A program made the position numbers and the translations under genes. A stretch of DNA of 64,000 nucleotides from Duganella qianjiadongensis (GTDB lineage Bacteria; Pseudomonadota; Gammaproteobacteria; Burkholderiales; Burkholderiaceae_D): contig NZ_WWCM01000001.1 of assembly GCF_009857915.1 (NCBI RefSeq), forward strand, positions 186,001 to 250,000. Reading direction: 5' to 3'. The notes under the pieces were generated by a model. It was not told where the DNA came from. It ran no database searches and was given only the letters and a program-made list of their open reading frames with translations. Positions 8,885 to 22,103 of this stretch are shown here, one piece after another; position 1 is the first letter of the stretch, and each line of letters opens with the position of its first letter.

Positions 8885-9964
8885 TTACGCGCTATCGGCT
8901 TTACGTGCCGCCGCACGTTTGCGCGGCGTCGCGGCAGCCGTACGGGGCGCGGGCCCCGTACTCTCGCGGATCACGAATTCGCTGGGGAATTCAACCCGCT
9001 GGCGCCGCCCCGGCTCGCTGCGGATACGCCGCAGCAGTTCCTGCACAGCGGCCTGCGCCATCGCCTGAAACGGGTGGCGCAGCGTGGTGAGCGGCGGCTG
9101 GGCCAGCGAAGCAGCGGGAATATCATCGAAGCCCACTACGGAGATATCCTGCGGTATGGCCAGCCCGCGTTCGCGGATGGCGTTCATGCAGCCCAGCGCC
9201 ATGGTATCGCTGGCCGCAAAAATCGCCGTTGGCGGCTGCTCCAGCGCCAGCAGATGGCGCCCCGCTTCCAGCCCGGACAGTTCCTGAAAATTACCCTGAT
9301 AGATTAACGATGGATCGGCGGCGATACCGGCATCGGCCAGCGCCGCCAGATAGCCGCGCTCGCGCAGATCGCTCTGCCCCGTGAAAGCTGTGCCGCCAAC
9401 AAAGGCAATGCGGCGGTGCCCCAGTTCGATCAGATGCGATACGGCGTCCTGCGCACCGTTATAGTTATCGCCGCGCACCACCGGCAACGGCGTCTCGTGG
9501 CGGAAGTAGTTCAGCAGCAGTACCGGACTGCTGGCATTCTCCAGCGATTTGAGGAAGTCGTCGGTCATGCAGGGCAGCACGTAGATCAGGCCATCCCACA
9601 GGCCGTGCAGCATCTGGCTGACAGCGGCGCCGCGCCCCTCGCCCAGCGTGCCCATGGTGCTGTAGATGAACATATCCATCTCCACCTTGCGCACTTCCAC
9701 GCTGAGCGCCGTCACGAAGGCATTCACCACCTGCGAGGACAGATCGTTGACGACGATGCCGATCACATTGGTTTTACCGCCCTTCATCATGCGCGCCAGC
9801 GCGTTGGGCGCATAGCCCAGCTGCTTGGCCGCCGCCTGCACCTTGCTGCGGGTTTCTTCCGAAGCGTAGCCTTCGCCGCTCAGCGCGCGCGACGCCGTCA
9901 TCACCGAGACGCCCGCTTCGCGCGCCACATCCACCAGCGTAACGCTGGCCTTTTTATTTGCCAT
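8885..9964 (-). CDS. LacI-family repressor of the uronide locus
   Basis: 359 aa. The N-terminal [23 protein letters not shown] and hinge-helix region [12 protein letters not shown] are followed by a periplasmic-binding-protein-like sensor domain ([54 protein letters not shown]). A Lys/Arg/Ala-rich tail of about 25 residues extends beyond the usual end. It heads an operon with the MFS gene. The site GTTAACGTTATC about 75 bp upstream suggests autoregulation, and matching sites sit before the receptor, GH105 and GH88 genes. The effector is probably an unsaturated uronide or its product (inference). Confidence 0.95.
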   Translation of the reverse strand: MANKKASVTLVDVAREAGVSVMTASRALSGEGYASEETRSKVQAAAKQLGYAPNALARMMKGGKTNVIGIVVNDLSSQVVNAFVTALSVEVRKVEMDMFIYSTMGTLGEGRGAAVSQMLHGLWDGLIYVLPCMTDDFLKSLENASSPVLLLNYFRHETPLPVVRGDNYNGAQDAVSHLIELGHRRIAFVGGTAFTGQSDLRERGYLAALADAGIAADPSLIYQGNFQELSGLEAGRHLLALEQPPTAIFAASDTMALGCMNAIRERGLAIPQDISVVGFDDIPAASLAQPPLTTLRHPFQAMAQAAVQELLRRIRSEPGRRQRVEFPSEFVIRESTGPAPRTAAATPRKRAAARKADSA

Positions 9965-10036
9965 TGCCTATCCACTCACAGAGATGCATATCAGCGGCTG
10001 ATTGTACAGATTTTCCACCACGGCAGACAGAAAATC

Positions 10037-10048
10037 GTTAACGTTATC
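10037..10048. promoter_or_regulatory. LacI-family operator upstream of the LacI/MFS operon
   Basis: GTTAACGTTATC matches its own reverse complement at 5 of 6 half-site positions and differs by one base from the perfect site at 3737. It lies 73 bp before the LacI start. Confidence 0.7.
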
Positions 10049-10104
10049 AAGCTTGCTGCAACACCTGTGGTGCGCTTATCAGCTACGCCAACTGCTGCCC
10101 TGCG

Positions 10105-11673
10105 CTAGCCGGCTGCACGGCGCTGCGGCAATGCCGGCGGACCCGCGCCTTCCAGCCGGCCGCGGCGCGACGAAAATTTGAACAGCCCCACCGCCTGCGC
10201 CAGATGGGCAGCCTGCTCGTCCAGCTGGGCTGCTGCAGCGGCGGCCTGCTCCACCATCGCGGCATTCTGCTGGGTACCGGCATCGATCTCCAGCACGGTG
10301 CGGTTAATCTGGTCCACACCGCTACTTTGCTGCAGGTTGTCACGCGCGATGTCGCTGACGATGTCTGCCACGCTCTGCACCGATGCCACCACACCCGTCA
10401 TGGTAGCGCCAGCCGTGCGGCCCAGCTGGTCGCCATGGGCGATCTTCTCCACCGAGGCACTGATCAGCTGCTTGATTTCGCCGGCCGCCGCCGTAGCGCG
10501 CTGGGCCAGCTGGCGCACTTCCGTCGCTACCACCGCAAAACTGCGCCCCTGCTCTCCGGCGCGTGCGGCTTCCACAGCGGCATTAAGGGCCAGTATATTG
10601 GTCTGGAAAGCGATACCGTCGATCAGGCCGATAATGTCGAAGATCTTCTGCGCCGACTGGCTGATGTCGGCCAGCGTCAGCCCCACCTGCGTCACCACGG
10701 CACCGCCTTCGCTCGCTACCGTACAGGCCTCGGCCACCAGCGCGCTGGTTTGCTGGGCATTGCTGGCGGCCTGGGCTTCCGTGCGCAGCGACAGATCCTG
10801 ATTACCGGCGGCGATTTCGCGTGTGGCCGTATTGATCGATTCCACACTGCTGCGTACATCGCCGATGATGGCCACCAGATTGATGCTCATCTGGCGCAAA
10901 GCGCGTAGCAACTGGGCCACTTCTTCGTCACCAGCCACTTCGATCGACACACTCAGGTCGCCCGCCGCCAGCGCCCGGGCGCTATACAGCGCAGCGCGCA
11001 AAGGCGCCAGCACGCTGCGCTCCAGTACCAGTGCCAGTGCCAGCGTGATGGCGACACCGGCGCTACCGGCCAGCGCGTAAGCCGTCGCCGCGCCGTCGCT
11101 ATGGCTACTCCAGCCAGCCACACCCAGCGTGGCCAGCAGCAGTGCCAGCAGCATCAGCAGGCTGTGGCACCACAGACGCGCCGGCACGCGCCGCAAGCGC
11201 GTCAGCCAGCCGGCCATGCCGGGCGCCACATGGCGCCCCTGATGCAGCACGCCGGCAGCCGCGCCACCACGGGCCAGTTGCCGGTATAGCTGCTCGGCGC
11301 GGGTGATCTGATGGCGTTCCGGCACGGTGCGCACGGAGAGGTAGCCATTCACGCGGCCACCTTCCATGGTGGGCGTTACATTCGCCACGACCCAGTAGAA
11401 ATCGCCATTCTTGCGGCGGTTCTTGACCAGACCGGTCCACGGCATGCCGCGCTGTATGGTCTGCCACAGATCGGCAAACGCCGCCGGCGGCATGTCAGGG
11501 TGGCGCACCAGATTATGGGGCGCGCCCAGCAATTCTTCCTGACTGTAGCCGCTGGCTTCGATAAAGGCGGGATTGGCGTAGGTGATGCGCCCGGCCAGAT
11601 CGGTCTTGGAGACCAGCGGACGCTGGGGCGGTAAAACGTATTCATGGCCCGTGACGGGCAGATTCTGGCGCAT
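10105..11673 (-). CDS. Aer-like methyl-accepting chemotaxis protein with N-terminal PAS domain
   Basis: The start at ATG 11673 has AAGGAG 5 nt upstream, better than the GTG at 11679; the product is 522 aa. A PAS domain at about 20-125 has ITYANPAFIEASGYSQEELLG and NLVRHPDMP, as in redox/aerotaxis sensors, with KNRRKNGDFYWVVANVTP. Two membrane helices (about 165-215) and a HAMP-like segment follow. The signalling domain has the hairpin tip IIGLIDGIAFQTNILALNAAVEAARAGEQGRSFAVVATEVRQLAQR. It lacks the C-terminal CheR-tethering pentapeptide. PAS chemoreceptors of this type sense oxygen or redox state, often through FAD, to steer the flagellar motor. No chemotaxis kinase genes are in the window. 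Confidence 0.92.
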   Translation of the reverse strand: MRQNLPVTGHEYVLPPQRPLVSKTDLAGRITYANPAFIEASGYSQEELLGAPHNLVRHPDMPPAAFADLWQTIQRGMPWTGLVKNRRKNGDFYWVVANVTPTMEGGRVNGYLSVRTVPERHQITRAEQLYRQLARGGAAAGVLHQGRHVAPGMAGWLTRLRRVPARLWCHSLLMLLALLLATLGVAGWSSHSDGAATAYALAGSAGVAITLALALVLERSVLAPLRAALYSARALAAGDLSVSIEVAGDEEVAQLLRALRQMSINLVAIIGDVRSSVESINTATREIAAGNQDLSLRTEAQAASNAQQTSALVAEACTVASEGGAVVTQVGLTLADISQSAQKIFDIIGLIDGIAFQTNILALNAAVEAARAGEQGRSFAVVATEVRQLAQRATAAAGEIKQLISASVEKIAHGDQLGRTAGATMTGVVASVQSVADIVSDIARDNLQQSSGVDQINRTVLEIDAGTQQNAAMVEQAAAAAAQLDEQAAHLAQAVGLFKFSSRRGRLEGAGPPALPQRRAAG

Positions 11674-11858
11674 GCTCACTCCTTCTTGTTACTTATCCAC
11701 CTAGCGTGCGCCGACCATAGCCTGCGATGGATCAAATTTCCAAAATGCAATTGTACTAGGCCATTGGCAACTGAAATATCGTCCAGATTAACTTTCGTTG
11801 TAGAAACTTTCAATTTTAAAGTTAATTTTCCGTCCTGCCTGGCGCCGCTTTGCGCCCA

Positions 11859-12506
11859 TTAACCCAGCTGGATCCACCAGAATCCCGCCACGGCCAGCAA
11901 TAGCAGCAGCGCGGCCAGCACACACGCCGGCTGGCTGGCATCACCTGCAGCCCCGGCCTTCATTCCGCTCCACATCGCCCGTATCAGATTTTCGCCATGC
12001 AGGCGGCTAGCCAGCAGCACCGCAGCGATGTGCACCAGCACCACCAGCAGCAGCAGGTTGGCCAGCGTCTCATGTATTTCTTCCATCCAGTCGCCCACCA
12101 GTTCCGCGTACAGCAGCCATCCTGCCGCCGTCAGCAGCAAGGCCAGTGCCAGCATCAGCACGATGGCTAGCGCACCGGCGGGATTATGGCCGGTGTAGTG
12201 CTGCGGCCGGCCTGTCGCCAGACCGCGCAGATAGGTCAGTACCGCTTGCGGCCCTCGCACAAAGCTGCTGAAGCGGGCATAGCGTGTGCCGAATACGCCC
12301 CATAGCAGACGGAACAGCACCAGTCCCGCCACGGTATAACCGAGTGTCACGTGCAGCAGGCGCCAGTCATCCAGCTCGGCGCTCAGATAGGCGCCACCGA
12401 AACATAGTGCCAGCAGCCAGTGAAACACTCGCAGCGGCATATCCCAAACACGGATAGGTGCAATAGCGCCTGTGGCTGGCGCAATCTTGGCTTGGCTCGA
12501 TGGCAT
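11859..12506 (-). CDS. Cytochrome b561 family protein
   Basis: The start at ATG 12506 has AGGAG 6 nt upstream; the longer frame to 12653 lacks such support. 215 aa with four or five membrane helices. Likely haem-b ligands are in VFHWLLAL, LHVTLGYTVAG, EEIHETLANLLLLVVLVHIAAV and a nearby His. The motif RVWDMPLRVFHW is typical of prokaryotic cytochrome b561/Ni-Fe-hydrogenase b-type subunits acting as quinone-coupled membrane electron carriers. The gene is divergent from the P-type ATPase; its electron partner is unknown. Confidence 0.9.
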   Translation of the reverse strand: MPSSQAKIAPATGAIAPIRVWDMPLRVFHWLLALCFGGAYLSAELDDWRLLHVTLGYTVAGLVLFRLLWGVFGTRYARFSSFVRGPQAVLTYLRGLATGRPQHYTGHNPAGALAIVLMLALALLLTAAGWLLYAELVGDWMEEIHETLANLLLLVVLVHIAAVLLASRLHGENLIRAMWSGMKAGAAGDASQPACVLAALLLLLAVAGFWWIQLG

Positions 12507-12703
12507 ATCAGGCTCCTGCTGTGGGTGATCTCGCCCTGATGGTGGCGCGCAGTTATTAAGAAATTCTGAGCAAAGCGGAAAATTGCGCACTGACCTGACT
12601 ATTTTTTCTGTTCCCCCGGCAGTCCGCAAAATCGGCAGCCGGATGTAATACACTCGAGGCAGACCCTAAGCTTTCCACTGATTGTTGCGAGCCACTCCCA
12701 CTT

Positions 12704-15205
12704 ATGGAAAACACGCCATCGCCGTCGACCTATCCGGGGCTTTCCAGCCAGGCAGCGCAGCAATTGCTGCAGCAGGTGGGCGCTAACGAACTACCCGTCT
12801 CGCGCCCGCGCAGCAACGTCCGCCTGCTGGTGGATGTGGTGGCCGAACCCATGTTTCTGCTGCTGGTAGCCTGCGGCGCCATCTACCTGCTACTAGGCGA
12901 TCCGGACGAAGCGCTGATGCTGCTGGGCTTTGTGGCCATCGTCGTGATCATGACTTTTTTCCAGCAGCGCCGCACCGAGCGCTCGCTGCATGCGCTGCGC
13001 GACCTGTCTTCGCCACGCGCACTGGTGCTGCGCGACGGCCAGCAGATGCGCATTGCGGGGCGCGAACTGGTGCCCGGCGACGTGGTGCTGCTGGCAGAGG
13101 GCGACCGCGTACCGGCCGACATCGATCTGCTGAACTGCTCCAACCTGATGGTGGACGAATCGCTGCTGACCGGCGAATCCGTCCCCGTCAGCAAACTCCC
13201 CGGTGATCAGGCTGCCACGCCGGAACAGGGCCGCATCTACTCCGGCACCCTGATCACGCAAGGCACGGCACGCGGACTCGTCGTGGCCACCGGCGCAGCC
13301 AGCGCACTGGGGCGGATAGGTGCCAGTCTGGCCGCACTGGGCGGCGAACTTACCCCTATCCAGCAGGAGACGCGCGGCGTGGTCAAGACCGTGGCCAGCT
13401 GCGGCGCCCTGCTGGCGCTGGCACTGGCGCTGGCCTACTGGTACCTGAACGGCGCATGGCTGCAAGGCGTGCTGGCCGGACTGACGCTGGCCATGGCCAT
13501 CCTGCCGGAGGAATTGCCGGTCATTCTCACCCTGTTTCTCGGCCTGGGCGCATGGCGGCTGGGGCGCGCGCGCATCCTGGCGCGCAGCATTCCTGCCATC
13601 GAACTGCTGGGCGCCACCACCGTCCTGTGCGTCGACAAGACCGGCACGCTCACGGCCAACCGCATGGAAGTGCGCGGGCTGTGGAGCCGGCAGGCCAGTT
13701 TTGATGCGGCCAGTGCCAGCACCATGCCGGACCAGCTGCACGGCCTGCTCGAATATGCCGTACTGGCCAGCCACCGGCAAGCCTTCGACCCCATGGAGCA
13801 GGCCATCACCAGCGCGGGTGCCAGCTGGCTCGCCAACACCGAACACCTGCATAGCGACTGGCAGCTGATCGACGACTATCCGCTGTCGCGCCAGCTGCTG
13901 GCCATGTCGCGCGTGTGGCAATCGCCGCGCCGCGACGCCTATCTGGTGGCTGCCAAAGGCGCCCCCGAGGCCATCATCGATCTATGCCATCTGGATGCAG
14001 CCGGTAGCGCCAGTATCGCTGCACAGGTCAGCCTGATGGCAGCACAGGGCCTGCGCGTGATTGCCGTGGCCAGTGCCAGCTTTGCCGCGCCGCCGCTGCC
14101 GGACAACCAGCATGTGTTCGAATTCGAATTCCTCGGTCTGGTGGCCCTGCAGGACCCGATACGGCCCGAAGTACCCGGGGCAGTAGCGCAGTGCCATGCC
14201 GCCGGCATGCAGGTAGTGATGATTACCGGCGACCACCCCGCGACGGCCAGCGCCATTGCTACTCAGGCGGGCATACATGGCGCCGTGCTGGCTGGCCCGG
14301 AACTGGCGACGCTCGATGATGCAGAGCTGTCGCGCCGGCTGCAGGACTGCCGGGTATTCTGCCGCATCGCACCCGAGCAGAAGCTGCGGCTGGTGCAGGC
14401 GTTCCGCCAGCGCGGCGAGATCGTCGCCATGACGGGCGATGGCGTCAACGATGCACCGGCACTGAAAGCGGCGCATATCGGCGTGGCCATGGGCGCGCGC
14501 GGCACCGATGTGGCACGCGAAGCGGCAGCACTGGTGCTGCTGCAGGATGATTTTTCTTCGCTGCTGCTGGCCGTGCAGCATGGCCGCCGCCTGTTTGCCA
14601 ACCTGCGCAAGGCCATCGTGTTCATCGTCGCCGTGCACGTGCCCATCGTCGGGCTGTCGATACTGCCGGTGCTGTTCGGCTGGCCCATGCTGCTGATGCC
14701 CGTCCATATACTGTTTCTGCAGCTGGTCATCGACCCGGCCTGTTCGCTGGTGTTCGAGGCGGAAGCGATCGAACCGGGCGCCATGCAAAGCCCGCCCCGT
14801 TCGCCGCAGCAGCATCTATTCGACCGCAGCATCCTCCAGCGCGGCCTGCTGCAGGGCGGTGCGCTGCTGCTGATACTGCTGATATGGCATGCGCTGCTGC
14901 GCCGGCAGGGCGTGCCGCACAACGCTGCGCGTACCAGCACCTTCGTAGCGCTGGTACTAGCCAATCTGGGCCTCATATTCAGCAATCTGAGCTGGCGCCT
15001 GCCCGCATGGCAGCGCAGCCACCAGTCCAACCGGCCGTTCTACTGGATCAGCGCCATTGCGCTGCTGCTGCTCGCCGCCGTGCTCGGCGTACCGGCCATC
15101 CGCACGCTGTTTGCCTTTGCCCTGCCGGCGGCAGATATCCTGCTGGGCAGCGTAGCCGTGGCGCTGCTGTGCGTGGGCTGGTTCGAACTGGTCAAGCGTC
15201 GCTGA
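12704..15205 (+). CDS. P-type cation-transporting ATPase (P2-like)
   Basis: 833 aa. The domain order is that of P2 pumps: a cation-ATPase N-terminus, TGES actuator loop (156-159), the membrane motif ILPEELP (about 267-272, in place of the usual PEGLP), phosphorylation site CVDKTGTLT with Asp311, and hinge TGDGVNDAP near 577-585, followed by C-terminal membrane helices. It would couple ATP hydrolysis to transport of a cation, with Ca2+, Mg2+ or another divalent ion the likely classes; the ion cannot be read from sequence. The last 49 coding bases lie in a 79-bp segment with a degenerate second copy at 16251. Confidence 0.93.
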   Translation: MENTPSPSTYPGLSSQAAQQLLQQVGANELPVSRPRSNVRLLVDVVAEPMFLLLVACGAIYLLLGDPDEALMLLGFVAIVVIMTFFQQRRTERSLHALRDLSSPRALVLRDGQQMRIAGRELVPGDVVLLAEGDRVPADIDLLNCSNLMVDESLLTGESVPVSKLPGDQAATPEQGRIYSGTLITQGTARGLVVATGAASALGRIGASLAALGGELTPIQQETRGVVKTVASCGALLALALALAYWYLNGAWLQGVLAGLTLAMAILPEELPVILTLFLGLGAWRLGRARILARSIPAIELLGATTVLCVDKTGTLTANRMEVRGLWSRQASFDAASASTMPDQLHGLLEYAVLASHRQAFDPMEQAITSAGASWLANTEHLHSDWQLIDDYPLSRQLLAMSRVWQSPRRDAYLVAAKGAPEAIIDLCHLDAAGSASIAAQVSLMAAQGLRVIAVASASFAAPPLPDNQHVFEFEFLGLVALQDPIRPEVPGAVAQCHAAGMQVVMITGDHPATASAIATQAGIHGAVLAGPELATLDDAELSRRLQDCRVFCRIAPEQKLRLVQAFRQRGEIVAMTGDGVNDAPALKAAHIGVAMGARGTDVAREAAALVLLQDDFSSLLLAVQHGRRLFANLRKAIVFIVAVHVPIVGLSILPVLFGWPMLLMPVHILFLQLVIDPACSLVFEAEAIEPGAMQSPPRSPQQHLFDRSILQRGLLQGGALLLILLIWHALLRRQGVPHNAARTSTFVALVLANLGLIFSNLSWRLPAWQRSHQSNRPFYWISAIALLLLAAVLGVPAIRTLFAFALPAADILLGSVAVALLCVGWFELVKRR

Positions 15206-15235
15206 GCGCTGATCCGGTTCTGCTGCTCGCGCTTC
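15157..15235. repeat. 79-bp imperfect direct repeat, copy 1 (ATPase 3' end)
   Basis: Base-by-base comparison with 16251-16329 (constant offset 1094) shows 9 mismatches and no gaps, about 89% identity. Copy 1 contains the intact ATPase C-terminus (FELVKRR stop) and a sequence that in copy 2 encodes the HD-GYP C-terminus. Confidence 0.9.
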
Positions 15236-15328
15236 GCGCAATTGCGCGGATGCCGCAGCATGGAACCAACATGGTCCCAGTCGTTACAAAATAGGCATTC
15301 TTTTAAAAACTGCCAGAAAACACCAGCA

Positions 15329-16210
15329 ATGAATTCACTTAGTATGAATCGGGATAGCTTCTTTGAATCGCAAAAATTAAAGCCAGGCCAATCTACCGGC
15401 AGCCTATATGGCGAGGCGGTAGGTTCAATTGTCGCCAACCAGGTAAGGCCAGCTATGGCGCGCTGTCTGCAGACAGGCATCGCTGCGCGCTTGCGGGCGG
15501 CTACAAAAAATATATTTGCCAAACGCGACTTTACGACTCAGACACACAGCTTGCACGCACGTCTGAACTCTCTCGCCATTTTGAGGCAGAGTAATGATTT
15601 AAAGGAAAGCAATGGGAGTATGTCCAATCTCGACATAGCTAAAGAAACTCTGCAGCATATACGTACGGAGGTTTACAAAGCGAACCATAAATCCTATAAC
15701 AAAACCTATCAGAAACATCGCCCCAAATACGTGCAGGTTAGCGGACGAAGAAAGAAAGCGCATCCGGCTTTATTAAAAACTCGAACGGCTCGCTCGAAAG
15801 GTGCAGGGTACGTCGTGTCATACAAATCCCAGGCCCATAACTGCGGCGAGCTCGCCGAGGCGGCTGTCTACCATCTTCGGTCTGCCGACATTCCCGCATT
15901 TAAGGCCTATACGGCGACCCATGCCTTTGCAGTGATAGGCATTACTCACCCCGCTGCACTGCCGGAAAAAATTTGCGACTGGCCCGCTGATATTGCCGTC
16001 TGCGATCCCTGGGCTAATCTAGCGTGCACTATCGACCAGTATCCGGCGGCTTTTTCCAATAAGATGAACAAATGGGCCATGGAAGGAAAGCTGATTTTTT
16101 ACCCGGCCCTATCCACCTATGTTCTGGCGGACCAGCCCCAGTGGGTTGGCAGCGTGGTGGGACGCGAGATCAAAATCAGTCTAGACGGAAGCCGCAAGCT
16201 GAAAGATTAG
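15329..16210 (+). CDS. Putative papain-like (Cys-His-Asp) protease or effector of foreign origin
   Basis: 293 aa from ATG 15329; ATG 15344 is an alternative and neither has a strong SD. No signal peptide or membrane helix is seen. The N-terminal half is basic, without recognisable homology. The C-terminal half has NCGELAEAAVYHL (Cys172), THAFAVIGI (His198) and DIAVCDPWAN (Asp226), the order and local pattern (NCxE, HxFVVIG, DPW) seen in papain-fold cysteine proteases, including several secreted effectors. The gene is visibly AT-richer than its neighbours and sits alone between direct repeats, with no immunity-like or secretion gene beside it. Function is inference; a host-directed or inter-bacterial effector is one possibility. 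Confidence 0.6.
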   Translation: MNSLSMNRDSFFESQKLKPGQSTGSLYGEAVGSIVANQVRPAMARCLQTGIAARLRAATKNIFAKRDFTTQTHSLHARLNSLAILRQSNDLKESNGSMSNLDIAKETLQHIRTEVYKANHKSYNKTYQKHRPKYVQVSGRRKKAHPALLKTRTARSKGAGYVVSYKSQAHNCGELAEAAVYHLRSADIPAFKAYTATHAFAVIGITHPAALPEKICDWPADIAVCDPWANLACTIDQYPAAFSNKMNKWAMEGKLIFYPALSTYVLADQPQWVGSVVGREIKISLDGSRKLKD

Positions 16211-16250
16211 CAGCCTGATTCTGTAGGCGAGTCCGTCGTGCGTCTGTATG

Positions 16251-16329
16251 CGTGGCGCTGCCGTATGCGGGCAGGTTCGAACTGGACTAGCGTCACTGAG
16301 CGCTGATCCGGTTCAGCTGCTCGCGCTTC
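16251..16329. repeat. 79-bp imperfect direct repeat, copy 2 (HD-GYP 3' end)
   Basis: A degenerate duplicate of 15157-15235. On the plus strand it still reads a broken ATPase tail (VALPYAGRFELD stop). On the minus strand it supplies the last codons and stop of the HD-GYP gene. The two copies bracket the foreign-looking gene at 15329-16210. Confidence 0.9.
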
Positions 16330-17447
16330 TGCTCAAGGTCTTCATCGCTGTCGGCAAAGCGCGCGGCAATAGCGCGGAATTCGTCCTGCAGACTCAGGAA
16401 GGCATCCACCACGTCGGGATCGAAATGGCTGCCGCGCCCCTGCACGATCAGCTGCACGGCCAGATCGTGGCCCATGCCTTCCTTGTAGACGCGGCGGCAG
16501 ATCAGCGCATCATACACGTCGGCCACCGCCATCAGCCGCGCCGCCAGCGGAATCGCTACACCAGACAGACCTTGCGGGTAACCCGAGCCATCCCATTTTT
16601 CCTGGTGGCTGTAGGCGATGTCCTTGGCCATGGACAGGAAACTCACTTGCGTTCCCAATTGCTTCTCCGCGTGGTCGATAGCGTCGCGTCCCAGTGTGGT
16701 ATGGGTCTTCATGATCTCGAATTCGGCCGCGTCGAACTTGCCGGGCTTGAGCAGTATGCGGTCCGGTATGCCCACCTTGCCGATATCGTGCAGCGGCGCC
16801 GACTTGAACAGCATGCGGATATATTCGTCCGTCAGCAAAGCGGCAAAGCGCGGGTGGCTGCTCAGCTTCCGGGCCAGCGCCTGCACATAGTACTGGGTGC
16901 GGCGGATATGGTTGCCCGTATCGGCATCGCGGGTTTCGGCCAGCGAAGCCATGGCCAGTATCGTCACATCCTGGATGGCAGTGACCTCGCGCGTACGCTT
17001 GGCCACTTCCTGCTCCAGAAACGCGCTTTTGTCGCGCAGGAAATCGGCGTGAGCTTTCAGCGCCAGATGGATTTTCAGGCGCGCCATCAGGATCGGCGGG
17101 CTGACCGGCTTGGTAATGTAATCGACCGCACCGATCTGCAGGCCTTTTTCCTCGTCGGCGATATCGGCCTTGGCAGTGAGGAAGATCACGGGAATATCGC
17201 GTGTAGCCGGATGCGCCTTGAGTATCTGGCAGACTTGGTAGCCATCCATTTCCGGCATCATGATATCGAGCAGGATAAGGTCCGGCACATCGCCGGTAGT
17301 GGCCAGTTTCAGCGCGCGCGCGCCGCTATTGGCGATCTTCAGTTTGTAATCGTTACGCAGCAGCTCGCTCATCAGCGCAAGGTTTTCCGGCGTGTCGTCC
17401 ACAATCAGGACTATGGGCTTGGCTGGCAGTTCCAGACTAGTTTCCAT
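16293..17447 (-). CDS. HD-GYP response regulator (cyclic-di-GMP phosphodiesterase, RpfG-like)
   Basis: 384 aa. An N-terminal REC domain (IVLIVDDTPENLALM; phospho-acceptor in LILLDIMMPEMDGYQ; KP near VDYITKPVSPP) joins by a coiled linker to an HD-GYP domain (about 155-350). The metal/catalytic motifs are LHDIGKVGIPD, SHQEKWDGSGYPQGLSG and VADVYDALICRRVYK; the HHExxDGxGYP position here reads SHQEKWDGSGYP. It should hydrolyse c-di-GMP when phosphorylated. It starts 14 bp after the hybrid kinase stop on the same strand with a good SD (GGAG), so the kinase is its likely partner. Confidence 0.94.
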   Translation of the reverse strand: METSLELPAKPIVLIVDDTPENLALMSELLRNDYKLKIANSGARALKLATTGDVPDLILLDIMMPEMDGYQVCQILKAHPATRDIPVIFLTAKADIADEEKGLQIGAVDYITKPVSPPILMARLKIHLALKAHADFLRDKSAFLEQEVAKRTREVTAIQDVTILAMASLAETRDADTGNHIRRTQYYVQALARKLSSHPRFAALLTDEYIRMLFKSAPLHDIGKVGIPDRILLKPGKFDAAEFEIMKTHTTLGRDAIDHAEKQLGTQVSFLSMAKDIAYSHQEKWDGSGYPQGLSGVAIPLAARLMAVADVYDALICRRVYKEGMGHDLAVQLIVQGRGSHFDPDVVDAFLSLQDEFRAIAARFADSDEDLEQKREQLNRISAQ

Positions 17448-17461
17448 GCTCGCTACTCCAG

Positions 17462-21988
<4,527 letters not shown>

Positions 21989-22103
21989 TGCTACTCCTGC
22001 GAGGATGAGTAGTTGCTATTATGAACAGAAATCCCGTTTATGTAAGCATTCGGGAAGATCTGCCATGCGATGCTGTTGCAATTACGATAAGCGCAACCTG
22101 GGT

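Noticed and set aside
15206..15328. Possible attachment site or tRNA-like target next to the foreign gene
   Set aside because: No tRNA, integrase or short core repeat was found; the only repeat is the 79-bp duplicated gene-end sequence.
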